A stretch of 10,991 nucleotides of DNA from an uncultured Phaeodactylibacter sp. (GTDB lineage Bacteria; Bacteroidota; Bacteroidia; Chitinophagales; Saprospiraceae), in NCBI GenBank assembly GCA_913062745.1, contig CAJXXJ010000066.1, positions 1 through 10,991 of the forward strand. The letters are read 5' to 3'. Position numbers and translations under genes: made by a program. The notes beneath the pieces were generated by a model that worked only from the letters and a program-made list of their open reading frames with translations, did no database searches and was not told where the DNA came from. Positions 1 through 7,721 of this stretch are shown in pieces. How positions within the stretch are numbered: position 1 is the first letter of the stretch; each line of letters begins with the position of its first letter.

Positions 1-2589
1 GTAGGCCTGCCCGCTATCCTCAAACTGCTGCCGGTAGATATCCAGGTGCTGGACAAAAGAGCTGAAGATCAGGGCTTTGTGGCCGCCCCGTTTGATCACG
101 TCCCACTGCTCCATTACATCTTCAAATTTGCCGCTGCTGCGGGCGTACTCTTCCACCGCCATTTTGGGGTGATTGGCCAGCTGCCGGAGCTTGGTCAGGG
201 ACTGCAGTACTTTGAAGCGGAACTGCGGGTTGTCGCCATCGTAATTTTCCAGCAGGTAGTTGCGGGCGGAAGACTTTTCGCGCTCGTAAAGCCGCTTCTG
301 CTCCGGCGTCATCTCGGAGTAGAATACTTTGGTGCTGAGCGGTGGCAGGTCCTTAGCTACCTCCTCCTTGGTACGGCGCAGCAAATAGGGCTGCACCAGC
401 TTGCGCAGTTGGTCCTTTTTGGCTTCATCCTGCAGGCGCTCGATGGGGCGGATGAACTCTTTTTTGAAAAAATTGAAACTGCCCAGCAGATTAGGGTTGA
501 TGAACTGCATCTGTGCCCAGAGGTCAGACAGGGAGTTTTCGATGGGCGTGCCGCTGAGAGAAATTTTGTGCAGCGCTTCCAGCTCATTCAGCGCTTTGAA
601 TACCTTGCTGTCCTTATTTTTGATGTACTGGCTCTCGTCCAGCACGATGTACTCAAACTCGATCTGCTTCAGCACTTCCACATCCCGCAGCGCCGTCTGA
701 TAGGTGGTGAGGATGACATCAAAGCGCGACAGCAGGCGCACATCCTTGTAGCGCTTGGGGCCGGTATGCCGGTACGTTTGCAGCGTGGGCGCAAACTTTT
801 TGATCTCCGCCTCCCAGTTGAAGACCAGCGAGGCCGGCAAGATGACCAGCGACTGCAGCGGTTTGAGGGTATCCTCATCGGCGGGAGCAGCAAACAGGCC
901 GAGCTGTTGGCCCTTATCTTGCTGTTGCTCGTTGCCCTGTGCTTTGCGCTCTGCCCGCTGTTCCTTGGCATGCAGCAGTACGGTGATGGTCTGCAGGGTT
1001 TTGCCCAGGCCCATGTCGTCCGCCAGGCAGCCACCCAGCTGGCTTTCGTACAAGCCCACCAGCCAGCGCACTCCCTCCAGCTGATAGGGGCGCAGGGAGG
1101 CTCGCAACTGATTGGACGGGTGGAAGTCCGTAGCTTGCTGCCGCTCTTCGGCTACCTCGTCGCCGGCGCCCAGCCCGATTTCCTGCAGGAGGGTAAACTG
1201 GCTTTTCGCCAAACGCAGTTTATCTGCATCCTTTTTGCCAAACTGAAACAGCCCCTTGTAGCGCGCCATCCACTCTTCCGGGATGAGGAAGAACTGCCCA
1301 TTGGGCAACGGGTACAGGCGGATGCCGTCGCGGATGTACTTGGCGAGCTTCATAAAGGGGAAGGTGTATTCGCCTACTGTCACCTGCCCCTTGAGGTCGA
1401 ACCAGTCGTTGTCCTGATCGGCCATCAGCTCTATTTTGGGCGGGTGGAGGTAGAGGGCTTGCCCTTCCTGCTTTGGCATCTTTAGGGTGAAGCCCTGCGC
1501 TTCCAGCTCGCTTCGGTTATCGCTCAGCCACTCCAGCAGTTGGTAGCCGCTGCCCTCCGGAGTGCCTGCCAGCTGAAAGTGCTGATGGTCATTTTCCTGC
1601 AGTCCCGTGGCGCGCAGTTGCTCTATGAACGCCCCCTCACTGTCTTTGTCCCGGATGGCTTGCAGGATACGCACCTCGTCGCCTTCGTCAAATTGCAGGC
1701 TCGTACGTTTGGGCCGCGGGTCGCTCCAGGGGAAGCTGCTGCCGGGGTATTCCATATAGACGGAGAGTACCCACTGCTGCGTGAAGAGGTCCTGTACCGG
1801 CTCCAGCACACAGGCTTCCAGTTCTTGCTTCTGTAAAACTTCAAACCCTTCTGCCTCTATTTCGGCTTTAGCCGCTACTTTGAGGATGAATTTTTGGAAA
1901 TAGGTTTTGACGGCTTTCTGCGGGATGTTTACCTCTTCTTTTTTCTGAAAAGGCTTCACCATATTGCCGTTGATGGCCGGCACCCGGAACAGCTGATAGT
2001 CTACGAAAAGCCAGGCCGGGTGGTTGCTGACGGGGATAACCTCCCTGCTGCTGATATTCCAGGGCCCCTCTTCATCTGCCAGTTGCATACGGTAGCGGAC
2101 GCCCTCTTTCTCTCTTTTGAAATAGAGCAACGGCTCCAGCGGCGGATTGCCGGTCTGCACCACAAAATCTTTAGCCAGCACCGTGCGCTCCACCTGCCAC
2201 GTCATGGGCAGCTCGTGCTTATCGATGGCGGTGACAAGCTCAGCCATGAGCGGGTCCACGTATTTGGCAATTGCTTTGGCCTGCTCGCGGTCTTCCAGCA
2301 TCTGCTCCAGCGTCATCTTGCGTTTGCGGGGCGGGCGGAATTTATCGGCCAGCGCTTTCGGCTGCAGCAACTCCACGATCTGAAACAGGCGCATCTGCAC
2401 CGGGTTATTGGCTAAATCAAAAGCACTCACCGTATCGGCCAAGGCTTTCTGTTTAATGTGGGCCAGCATGCCACTCTGGTCTTCGCTGACGATGTAGGCG
2501 GTGGGCAAGTAAAGCTGGTCAGCAAAAGGCGCGATATCGTAAACGACGTGGTGGACGGCTTTTTTCGTGTCGGACTTGAAAAGTTGCAT
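1..2589 (-). CDS. SNF2-family DEAD/DEAH-box helicase, C-terminus cut by window edge
   Basis: ATP-driven double-stranded DNA translocase of helicase superfamily 2, SNF2/RapA-like; it would act on DNA or DNA-protein complexes in the cytoplasm. I translated the minus strand from the ATG at 2589: 863 codons stay open to base 1, so the stop is outside. Residues 1 to about 480 are an N-terminal region of the type found on Bacteroidota SNF2 proteins, including a WFDL motif near residue 396. The helicase core follows: motif I DDMGLGKT with Lys at about 530, motif Ia ILPASLVFNW near 587, motif II DESQ at 651-654, motif III SGTPIENSLSDLW from 679, then PYLLRRTKEEV. The second RecA lobe starts near 838 (ALIFSSFVQHL) and is cut, so motifs V and VI are not visible. 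A roughly 40-residue Glu/Gln/Lys-rich insert after motif I carries QQLGLF. The gene is divergent from the GT-C-like gene. Family call is firm; substrate and cellular role are unknown. Confidence 0.95.
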   Translation of the reverse strand, partial: MQLFKSDTKKAVHHVVYDIAPFADQLYLPTAYIVSEDQSGMLAHIKQKALADTVSAFDLANNPVQMRLFQIVELLQPKALADKFRPPRKRKMTLEQMLEDREQAKAIAKYVDPLMAELVTAIDKHELPMTWQVERTVLAKDFVVQTGNPPLEPLLYFKREKEGVRYRMQLADEEGPWNISSREVIPVSNHPAWLFVDYQLFRVPAINGNMVKPFQKKEEVNIPQKAVKTYFQKFILKVAAKAEIEAEGFEVLQKQELEACVLEPVQDLFTQQWVLSVYMEYPGSSFPWSDPRPKRTSLQFDEGDEVRILQAIRDKDSEGAFIEQLRATGLQENDHQHFQLAGTPEGSGYQLLEWLSDNRSELEAQGFTLKMPKQEGQALYLHPPKIELMADQDNDWFDLKGQVTVGEYTFPFMKLAKYIRDGIRLYPLPNGQFFLIPEEWMARYKGLFQFGKKDADKLRLAKSQFTLLQEIGLGAGDEVAEERQQATDFHPSNQLRASLRPYQLEGVRWLVGLYESQLGGCLADDMGLGKTLQTITVLLHAKEQRAERKAQGNEQQQDKGQQLGLFAAPADEDTLKPLQSLVILPASLVFNWEAEIKKFAPTLQTYRHTGPKRYKDVRLLSRFDVILTTYQTALRDVEVLKQIEFEYIVLDESQYIKNKDSKVFKALNELEALHKISLSGTPIENSLSDLWAQMQFINPNLLGSFNFFKKEFIRPIERLQDEAKKDQLRKLVQPYLLRRTKEEVAKDLPPLSTKVFYSEMTPEQKRLYEREKSSARNYLLENYDGDNPQFRFKVLQSLTKLRQLANHPKMAVEEYARSSGKFEDVMEQWDVIKRGGHKALIFSSFVQHLDIYRQQFEDSGQAY

Positions 2590-2640
2590 GGACTAAATTG
2601 TTGGCTTTGCCTGGTCTTTTGTTTAAAACACTGGAATTAG

Positions 2641-2648
2641 CAAACATA
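2641..2648 (-). promoter_or_regulatory. Candidate Bacteroidota -7 box for the SNF2 helicase
   Basis: On the minus strand this reads TATGTTTG, an exact fit to the Bacteroidota consensus TAnnTTTG, about 50 bases before the helicase ATG. A TTTC at 2670-2667, 18 bases upstream, is only a weak -33 element. Inferred from pattern; no transcript data. Confidence 0.45.
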
Positions 2649-2785
2649 CAAAAAAGCAGGAAATATGAAAGCCGGCTTTGTCTGTTTACGGTCACGCTTC
2701 AAAGGAGCAGCCGCCAAATTATCCACAAGCAGCGGTTTAGCGCTTTCGGTATGCCAACTTTCTTTTTCAATACCATCCAAAAGCT

Positions 2786-2793
2786 TACTTTTG
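2786..2793 (+). promoter_or_regulatory. Candidate Bacteroidota -7 box for the GT-C-like gene
   Basis: The sequence TACTTTTG matches TAnnTTTG exactly. A weak -33 candidate TTTC lies at 2765-2768, 17 bases upstream. The box ends 17 bases before the chosen ATG, giving a short leader. It supports the start at 2811 over the upstream in-frame ATG at 2598. Confidence 0.5.
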
Positions 2794-2810
2794 CCGAACA
2801 ACCAAACTAC

Positions 2811-5132
2811 ATGAAGCAGCGGATTTCTCAAGAAACGATCGGACGGCTTGTGCTGATTGCCCTTACCTTGCTGCTATTGTTTTTGCGCTTTCCAGACTGG
2901 TTTGAGTTTTCCCCCTATAAGGTCATTGAGCCCTACGGCGACGGAGTAAAGGCATACACCAATATCATGTACCACGCCCGGCACGACAGCTCCTGGACCT
3001 ACTTCGAGGGGATGAACTACCCCTACGGCGAGCATGCTTCTGCCGCAGTGACCCAACCGCTGGTTTCCGGGGCAATCCGGCTGATCAGCCGTTACATCGT
3101 GGACATTACACCCTACACGCCGCCCATCCTCAATGCTACCTTGCTGCTCGGGTTGTTGCTCGGTGTTTTTTTCCTATACCTTTGCTTTCGCAAAATGGAG
3201 GTCAACCGCTGGTGGGCCATCGCAGCGAGTCTGGGCATTGCATTTCTTTCGCCGCAGCTGCACCGTTTTGTATCGCACTACGGGCTGGCGCACATTGAGG
3301 TATTTCCTATTCTTTTTTACCTGCTCATGCGGCTGGAGGAAGAGCAGCGCATCGGCATAAGCCTCTGGATCGGGCTGTTGGTGACGGCCGTCTCGCTGAT
3401 TCATTTTTACTATTTCGCCATTTTGGCCATGACCCTGTCGCTATACTTTTTTATCGGCTTTTTGCGAAAGCCTTCCCTGCGCCGGCTGCTGCGCTACGCG
3501 CTTCACTTTGGGGTGCAAATCCTGCTGCCTCTGGCCTTTTTTTACTGGTGGATGTACGCGGGGGATACCATTAGCGACCGTTCGGAAATGCCCTGGGGTT
3601 TCTTTTATTACCATGCCATATGGGAAAGCCTGGTGACCAGCCCGCATCAGCCGCTTTTCCGGTGGATAAATGAAGAGCTTATTGCCATTCAGTGGGGCTC
3701 GGAAGAGGGGCAGGCCTATCTGGGGCTGGTGGCGGTTGCCGGGCTGTTGGTACTGGCCGGGCGCTGGATAACCCGGAAGGTGAAGGGCCTTACGGCGAAT
3801 TTTCTCTCAGCCGGCGGAACGTACCGCCCGTTTTTGTACAAAATGCTGCTGGCCAGCTTTTTGCTCATGCTGCTGTCATTTGGCTGGCCTTTTACCATCC
3901 CGGGCCTGGAATGGGCGCTGGAATATACGGGCCCCTTCCGGCAATTCCGTTCGGTAGGCCGTTTCAACTGGCCCTTTTACTACATCCTTAACCTGGTGGT
4001 GCTGACGGAGCTTTGGTACTGGTGCAAAAAAGACAACCGGCGGATGGCGCTGGGCGTCGCTGCCCTGCTGCTGCTCAGCTATGAGGCCTTCGAGCATGCC
4101 ACGGCCCGCAATTTAGAGCTGGACGAACGCAAGACGCTGAAGCCCGGGCAGCAGTTTACGGATATTGCGGGTATCGACTACAACGATTTTCAGGCGGTGC
4201 TGTCGGTGCCGCACTTCAACATTGGGTCCGACCAGTTCTGGTACGCACCGGAAGGCAACACCATGCCATGGTCGCTCATCCTGGGCGCGCAGACAGGCCT
4301 GCCCAATACGAGCGCCGGCCTGACCCGCACGAGCCGGGCACAAACGTTAAAGCAACTGCAGCTGGTCAATGAGCCTTACCGCATACCGGCTGTACTGCAG
4401 GACTACCCGAACGATAAGCCCCTGCTGATGCTGCTGGCCAAGTATCAGTATTCGCAGCATCAGGAGCAGTACGCGCATCTGCTGGAAGGCGCTTATCTGC
4501 TGTACGAAAACGATCAGTACGCCCTCTATCGAGTGCCGCTGCACAGCTTTGAAGACCGGATAGCGCACCGCATCCGTCAGCTGGAGCACCGCCTGGCTAC
4601 AGATACCCTCAGCCTGTATGAGGCAGGCGGCTTCATTTCCTCTGATTCGGTGGTCAATTTTTACTACCAAAGCTTTGATGAGCGGGAGGCAGCGCGCACT
4701 TATCAGGGCAGCGGGGCCTACGAAGGGGATGCCGCAGAAAAAAATATTATTTTTGACCGGCAAATTCCCCGGCAGTACGGCACCGGCTGGTACAGTTTCA
4801 GTCTTTGGGTATTTATCGATCAGGACCGGATTTCCCGCGGGCACAGCCTGGTAGAGGAGTACGACCCGGAAACCGGAGAAGTGCTGCAGCGACAAGAGCT
4901 GCCGCTGCATCAGCACATAAAGCTGTTTGATACCGATGGCTGGGGGATGCTGGAATTTCGGTTTATCCCCAAATCCTCCGGCAGCCGCATCCGCTGGAGC
5001 ATACGGCAGGAAAAGCTGAGTGGCCGCCCGGTCTATCTGGACGAGCTGCTGATCCGGCACGAGATCAATGATATTTTTGACCGGCGGCCGCCTTACTTAT
5101 ACTACAACAACCGCTGGTACCTCAACGACTAA
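2811..5132 (+). CDS. Polytopic membrane protein, GT-C-type glycosyltransferase-like, with soluble C-terminal domain
   Basis: 773 residues, probably an inner-membrane glycosyltransferase of the GT-C fold, which uses polyprenyl-phosphate sugars on the outer face. One hydrophobic segment (about 12-26) leads into a polar loop with GDGVKAYTN (Asp44) and GMNYPYGEH (68-75); an acidic residue in this first loop is a GT-C hallmark. Further hydrophobic segments lie around 107-125, 134-147, 163-174, 182-218, 228-250, 302-318, 343-363, 387-403 and 412-424. A conserved-looking RQFRSVGRFNWPFYY (377-391) precedes the last of them. From about 430 the protein is soluble; residues 640-755 are rich in alternating hydrophobic/aromatic strands and may be a beta-sandwich. 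I chose ATG 2811 because the upstream extension looks non-coding. The next gene begins 12 bases after the stop, so they are probably co-transcribed. No enzyme activity is proven by the sequence; a membrane protein of unknown function is the alternative. Confidence 0.75.
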   Translation: MKQRISQETIGRLVLIALTLLLLFLRFPDWFEFSPYKVIEPYGDGVKAYTNIMYHARHDSSWTYFEGMNYPYGEHASAAVTQPLVSGAIRLISRYIVDITPYTPPILNATLLLGLLLGVFFLYLCFRKMEVNRWWAIAASLGIAFLSPQLHRFVSHYGLAHIEVFPILFYLLMRLEEEQRIGISLWIGLLVTAVSLIHFYYFAILAMTLSLYFFIGFLRKPSLRRLLRYALHFGVQILLPLAFFYWWMYAGDTISDRSEMPWGFFYYHAIWESLVTSPHQPLFRWINEELIAIQWGSEEGQAYLGLVAVAGLLVLAGRWITRKVKGLTANFLSAGGTYRPFLYKMLLASFLLMLLSFGWPFTIPGLEWALEYTGPFRQFRSVGRFNWPFYYILNLVVLTELWYWCKKDNRRMALGVAALLLLSYEAFEHATARNLELDERKTLKPGQQFTDIAGIDYNDFQAVLSVPHFNIGSDQFWYAPEGNTMPWSLILGAQTGLPNTSAGLTRTSRAQTLKQLQLVNEPYRIPAVLQDYPNDKPLLMLLAKYQYSQHQEQYAHLLEGAYLLYENDQYALYRVPLHSFEDRIAHRIRQLEHRLATDTLSLYEAGGFISSDSVVNFYYQSFDEREAARTYQGSGAYEGDAAEKNIIFDRQIPRQYGTGWYSFSLWVFIDQDRISRGHSLVEEYDPETGEVLQRQELPLHQHIKLFDTDGWGMLEFRFIPKSSGSRIRWSIRQEKLSGRPVYLDELLIRHEINDIFDRRPPYLYYNNRWYLND

Positions 5133-5144
5133 AGCCAAGGAAAG

Positions 5145-6422
5145 ATGGACCTTCATATCAGAAATACCCGCATCATTGCCCCCGGCCACCCGCTGAACGG
5201 ACAGCAGCGCGACCTGCTGTTGCGCGAGGGCATCATCATGGATATTGGTGAATCACTGTCGAGCCCGGAAGGCACTGAGGTGCTGGAGCAGGAGGGCCTG
5301 CAGCTCTCCATCGGCTGGATGGATACCGGCGTCTTTACCGGCGATCCGGGCCTGGAACAGCGCGAAACGCTGCATACAGCAGGCGCAGCGGCAGCGGCAG
5401 GAGGGTTTACGGCCGTCGCCACACAGCCGAATACCTTACCGGCGGTAGACTCAAAGTCAGGAGTACTCTACGTGCGCCGCAATGCGGAGGGCAAACTGGT
5501 TAACTTTTACCCCATGGGTGCCGTGACGCTGGAGTGCGCCGGCAAAGAAATAACCGAAATGATCGATATGCAGCGGGCCGGCGCTGTGGCTTTTACGGAC
5601 GGGAAACGCCCGGTGCAGCACGCCGGCATTATGCTGCGCGCCCTGCAGTATGTGAAGGCCTTCGGCGGCCTGATTGTGAACCACCCCATGGATACTGACA
5701 TCGGGGGGAAAGGGCAGGTCCACGAAGGGCTGGTGTCTACCTCCCTGGGCATGCCGGGCATTCCGGCACTGGCCGAAGAAATGATGGTGCGCCGCGATCT
5801 GCACCTGCTGGAGTACACCGAGAGCCGTTTGCATTTGGCGAACCTTTCTACTAAAGGCGCTGTACAGGCCGTTCGCGAAGCCAGGGCACGGGGGCTGCAG
5901 GTAACCGCTTCAGTAGCAGTCATGAACCTGATAGAAGAAGATAGCGCGGCCGGGCAATTTGACAGCAACTACAAAGTGATGCCACCGCTGCGCAGCGCTG
6001 AAGACCGTAAAGCGCTGTGTGAAGGCGTGCTTGACGGCACCATAGACATCATCTGCTCCAACCACCGCCCGCTGGAGGAAGAACAAAAAAAGCTGGAGTT
6101 TACTTATGCTGGCTTTGGTGCCACCGGGCTGGAGACGCTCTACGCCCTGTGCCGTACCCATTTGTCCGACTGGCTCAGCGAGGATATGCTCATCAATTGC
6201 ATTGCCTACAACCCCCGGCGCATTCTGGGCATACCGCTGCCGGAACTGGAAGTTGGGAGCCCGGCGGAGCTGACGCTTTTCCACCCGGACGAGGAGTGGG
6301 CTTATGCGCGTGATCGGGTGTATTCACGTTCCTGCAATTCGCCTTACATTGGCCAGACACTCAGGGGGCGCCCCGTGGCGGTGATCAACAATAATCAGTC
6401 GTTCGTAAATGCACATTCATAG
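5145..6422 (+). CDS. Dihydroorotase-like amidohydrolase lacking the metal-binding HxH (probable pseudo-enzyme)
   Basis: 425 residues with the full amidohydrolase layout of class I dihydroorotase, the enzyme that closes carbamoyl-aspartate to dihydroorotate. The N-terminal strand domain (1-55) is followed by the TIM barrel and a C-terminal GSPAELTLF return to the small domain. In active enzymes the first barrel strand carries DxHxHxRxPG; here it is DTGVFTGDPG (60-69), so both zinc histidines and the substrate-binding arginine are replaced. QPNTLPAVDS (94-103) keeps the family Asn. His180 and His230 are at the places of the other metal ligands, but the catalytic SDH/TDH motif is SNH (305-307). 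It is therefore probably not a working dihydroorotase. Related HxH-less proteins, usually labelled PyrC, are common in Bacteroidota, as I recall from the family. It starts 12 bases after the GT-C-like gene, with an AAGGAAAG stretch before the ATG. A structural partner of aspartate carbamoyltransferase or another role is possible. Confidence 0.85.
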   Translation: MDLHIRNTRIIAPGHPLNGQQRDLLLREGIIMDIGESLSSPEGTEVLEQEGLQLSIGWMDTGVFTGDPGLEQRETLHTAGAAAAAGGFTAVATQPNTLPAVDSKSGVLYVRRNAEGKLVNFYPMGAVTLECAGKEITEMIDMQRAGAVAFTDGKRPVQHAGIMLRALQYVKAFGGLIVNHPMDTDIGGKGQVHEGLVSTSLGMPGIPALAEEMMVRRDLHLLEYTESRLHLANLSTKGAVQAVREARARGLQVTASVAVMNLIEEDSAAGQFDSNYKVMPPLRSAEDRKALCEGVLDGTIDIICSNHRPLEEEQKKLEFTYAGFGATGLETLYALCRTHLSDWLSEDMLINCIAYNPRRILGIPLPELEVGSPAELTLFHPDEEWAYARDRVYSRSCNSPYIGQTLRGRPVAVINNNQSFVNAHS

Positions 6423-6498
6423 AAAATAGTGGTAATCGGGTGTTCATCCGTTTACTTTGGAGCTGTATTTGATTTACCAACTTTAATCTCATATCAGT

Positions 6499-7065
6499 AT
6501 GGACACCCTCGATAACAACTTTGACAACCGGCCGAAGCCGGAAGACGTATCGCCCTGGCCAACCGGCAGCCGCTATGGCTTGTTCGCCGGGCTTATTTTG
6601 ATTGTTGTAGCCCTCGGGGTACACCTGACCGGCATGGTGGATTACACCGGGCAGAGCAGCAGCGGTACCTGGATCTCAACCCTGATCAACTACGGTGTGC
6701 TTACGGCCTTCATCGTCCTGGCCGTACGGCAGCACCGGGATCAGGAATTGGGCGGCGGCATTACCTTTGGGCGTAGTTTTTACGTTGGGTTCATCGTCAT
6801 TTTGGTCGCCGGCATTTTGTCTGCTATCTGGGGCTACGTATTTTTTGCCTTCATCGAGCCGGACTTGATCGATCAGATGATGGAAATGCAGAAGGAGGTA
6901 ATGATGGATCAGCAGGGCATGAGCGCAAGCGACGCCGATAAGGCAATGGAAATGGGCGCTATGTTTATGTCTCCTGGTTTTTTTGCTATTGTTGGCCTGC
7001 TGTCCACACTCTTCGTGGGTGCTATCATTTCTCTCATCGTGGCGGCGGTGATGAAAAACGAATAA
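6499..7065 (+). CDS. DUF4199 family membrane protein (first copy)
   Basis: 188 residues, matching the DUF4199 pattern by its RYGLFAGL opening, GITFGRSF before the third helix, and a methionine-containing loop before the last helix. The function of the family is not established. Four hydrophobic segments lie at about 27-48, 59-77, 95-119 and 160-184. The positive RQHR (77-80) between helices two and three suggests that loop is cytoplasmic, so the loop at 120-158 would face the periplasm. That loop holds ten methionines in 31 residues (127-157). The gene follows the pseudo-dihydroorotase by 76 bases and ends before a strong hairpin terminator. It is a distant paralogue of the protein at 7170. 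Confidence 0.85.
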   Translation: MDTLDNNFDNRPKPEDVSPWPTGSRYGLFAGLILIVVALGVHLTGMVDYTGQSSSGTWISTLINYGVLTAFIVLAVRQHRDQELGGGITFGRSFYVGFIVILVAGILSAIWGYVFFAFIEPDLIDQMMEMQKEVMMDQQGMSASDADKAMEMGAMFMSPGFFAIVGLLSTLFVGAIISLIVAAVMKNE

Positions 7066-7085
7066 AGGCCTCTGTGCCGGAATGG

Positions 7086-7130
7086 AAAAGCAGCGCTGCG
7101 AAAACCTTTCTCAGCGCTGCTTTTGTTTTT
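7086..7130 (+). terminator. Rho-independent terminator after the first DUF4199 gene
   Basis: AAAAGCAGCGCTG (7086-7098) pairs perfectly with CAGCGCTGCTTTT (7112-7124) around a 13-base loop, followed by G and five T (7126-7130). It starts 20 bases after the stop codon. The A-run on the left arm means it could also work on the opposite strand, but no minus-strand gene ends here. Confidence 0.9.
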
Positions 7131-7150
7131 ACGGCAGTTGCCTATCTTTG
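7122..7150 (+). promoter_or_regulatory. Bacteroidota-type promoter for the second DUF4199 gene and the glycosyltransferase
   Basis: TTTG at 7122-7125, a 17-base spacer, and TATCTTTG at 7143-7150 fit the Bacteroidota -33/-7 pattern well. The ATG at 7170 lies 19 bases further on. The -33 element sits in the tail of the preceding terminator. A second -7-like box, TAATTTTG, is at 7157-7164 and is less likely because it leaves almost no leader. Confidence 0.65.
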
Positions 7151-7169
7151 AGCTTCTAATTTTGAACGC

Positions 7170-7676
7170 ATGACTGACAACCGAGGCTTACGCTACGGCA
7201 TTTACGCCGGGCTGAGCGTAGTAGCTGTTTTTGTACTGCTGTACCTGGTCAATAAGGACTGGTACTTCAACCCCTTTGTATTCTGGGCCACCGTGGGCGT
7301 CTACCTCGCATTTGGCTGGAAAGCACTGGAAGACGAGCGGCAGGCAGCGGGCGGCAAGCTGCCGTTTCAGGATGGGCTGAAGGTAGCCTTTCTGATTTTT
7401 GTGGTGGCGAATCTGATTTACTACGTCTTCCACTACCTGCTGATGACGGTGGTGGACCCCGAAATGCCCCGGCTGCAGCAGGAATTGGCTCTGCAGACGC
7501 TGGAAGACTGGCGGGAAACGCTGCCGGAAGATCAGTACCTGGAGCGCAAAAAAAACCTGCAGGACCCCAATAGTACTGCCGTTACGCTGCAGGGAGCGGC
7601 GCTGCAGTATGCAAGCAGCCTGATCGGCTATTTCCTGCTGTCTATGATTATGGCAGGCGTGGTGAGCCGCAAATAA
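7170..7676 (+). CDS. DUF4199 family membrane protein (second copy)
   Basis: 168 residues with the same overall plan as the upstream DUF4199 protein: a short N-terminus ending in RYGIYAGL, hydrophobic segments at about 11-27, 34-49, 71-94 and 145-165, and a charged loop (95-144) before the last helix. That loop is Glu/Leu/Gln-rich (LQQELALQTLEDW) and probably helical, and it lacks the methionine cluster of the first copy. KLPFQDGL (63-70) takes the place of GITFGRSF. Role unknown. The glycosyltransferase gene starts 45 bases downstream with no convincing terminator between, so the pair is probably one operon. The protein could assist or anchor that enzyme at the membrane, which is only a guess from position. 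Confidence 0.8.
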   Translation: MTDNRGLRYGIYAGLSVVAVFVLLYLVNKDWYFNPFVFWATVGVYLAFGWKALEDERQAAGGKLPFQDGLKVAFLIFVVANLIYYVFHYLLMTVVDPEMPRLQQELALQTLEDWRETLPEDQYLERKKNLQDPNSTAVTLQGAALQYASSLIGYFLLSMIMAGVVSRK

Positions 7677-7721
7677 ACCGGATGCGCGCCCGGCATCTTC
7701 ATAAAGACCAAACCGAATCGT

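Larger units (their letters stand above)
2590..2810. other. Divergent intergenic region with two promoter candidates
   Basis: These 221 bases separate the helicase (minus) from the GT-C-like gene (plus). Each direction has a TAnnTTTG box. The downstream reading frame is open back to 2598, but that stretch gives no family-like sequence and contains the plus-strand promoter candidate, so I treat it as non-coding. No hairpin terminator, RNA gene or repeat was seen. Confidence 0.6.

Noticed and set aside
46..1485. Long plus-strand open frame of 479 codons
   Set aside because: It lies antisense to the SNF2 helicase, whose motifs run through the same bases on the minus strand; its own translation shows no domain.
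2598..2810. Upstream in-frame extension of the GT-C-like protein by 71 codons
   Set aside because: It covers the divergent promoter region including a TAnnTTTG box, and its translation looks non-coding, so the start at 2811 is preferred.
4347..5060. Minus-strand open frame of 237 codons
   Set aside because: Shadow of the soluble C-terminal part of the GT-C-like gene; no family features and no promoter or start context.
6453..6459. TACTTTG as a promoter for the first DUF4199 gene
   Set aside because: One base short of TAnnTTTG and without a -33 element; the gene may be read from the upstream promoter instead.
7681..7697. GATGC...GCATC hairpin between the second DUF4199 gene and the glycosyltransferase
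   Set aside because: Only five base pairs and no T-run, too weak for a terminator.
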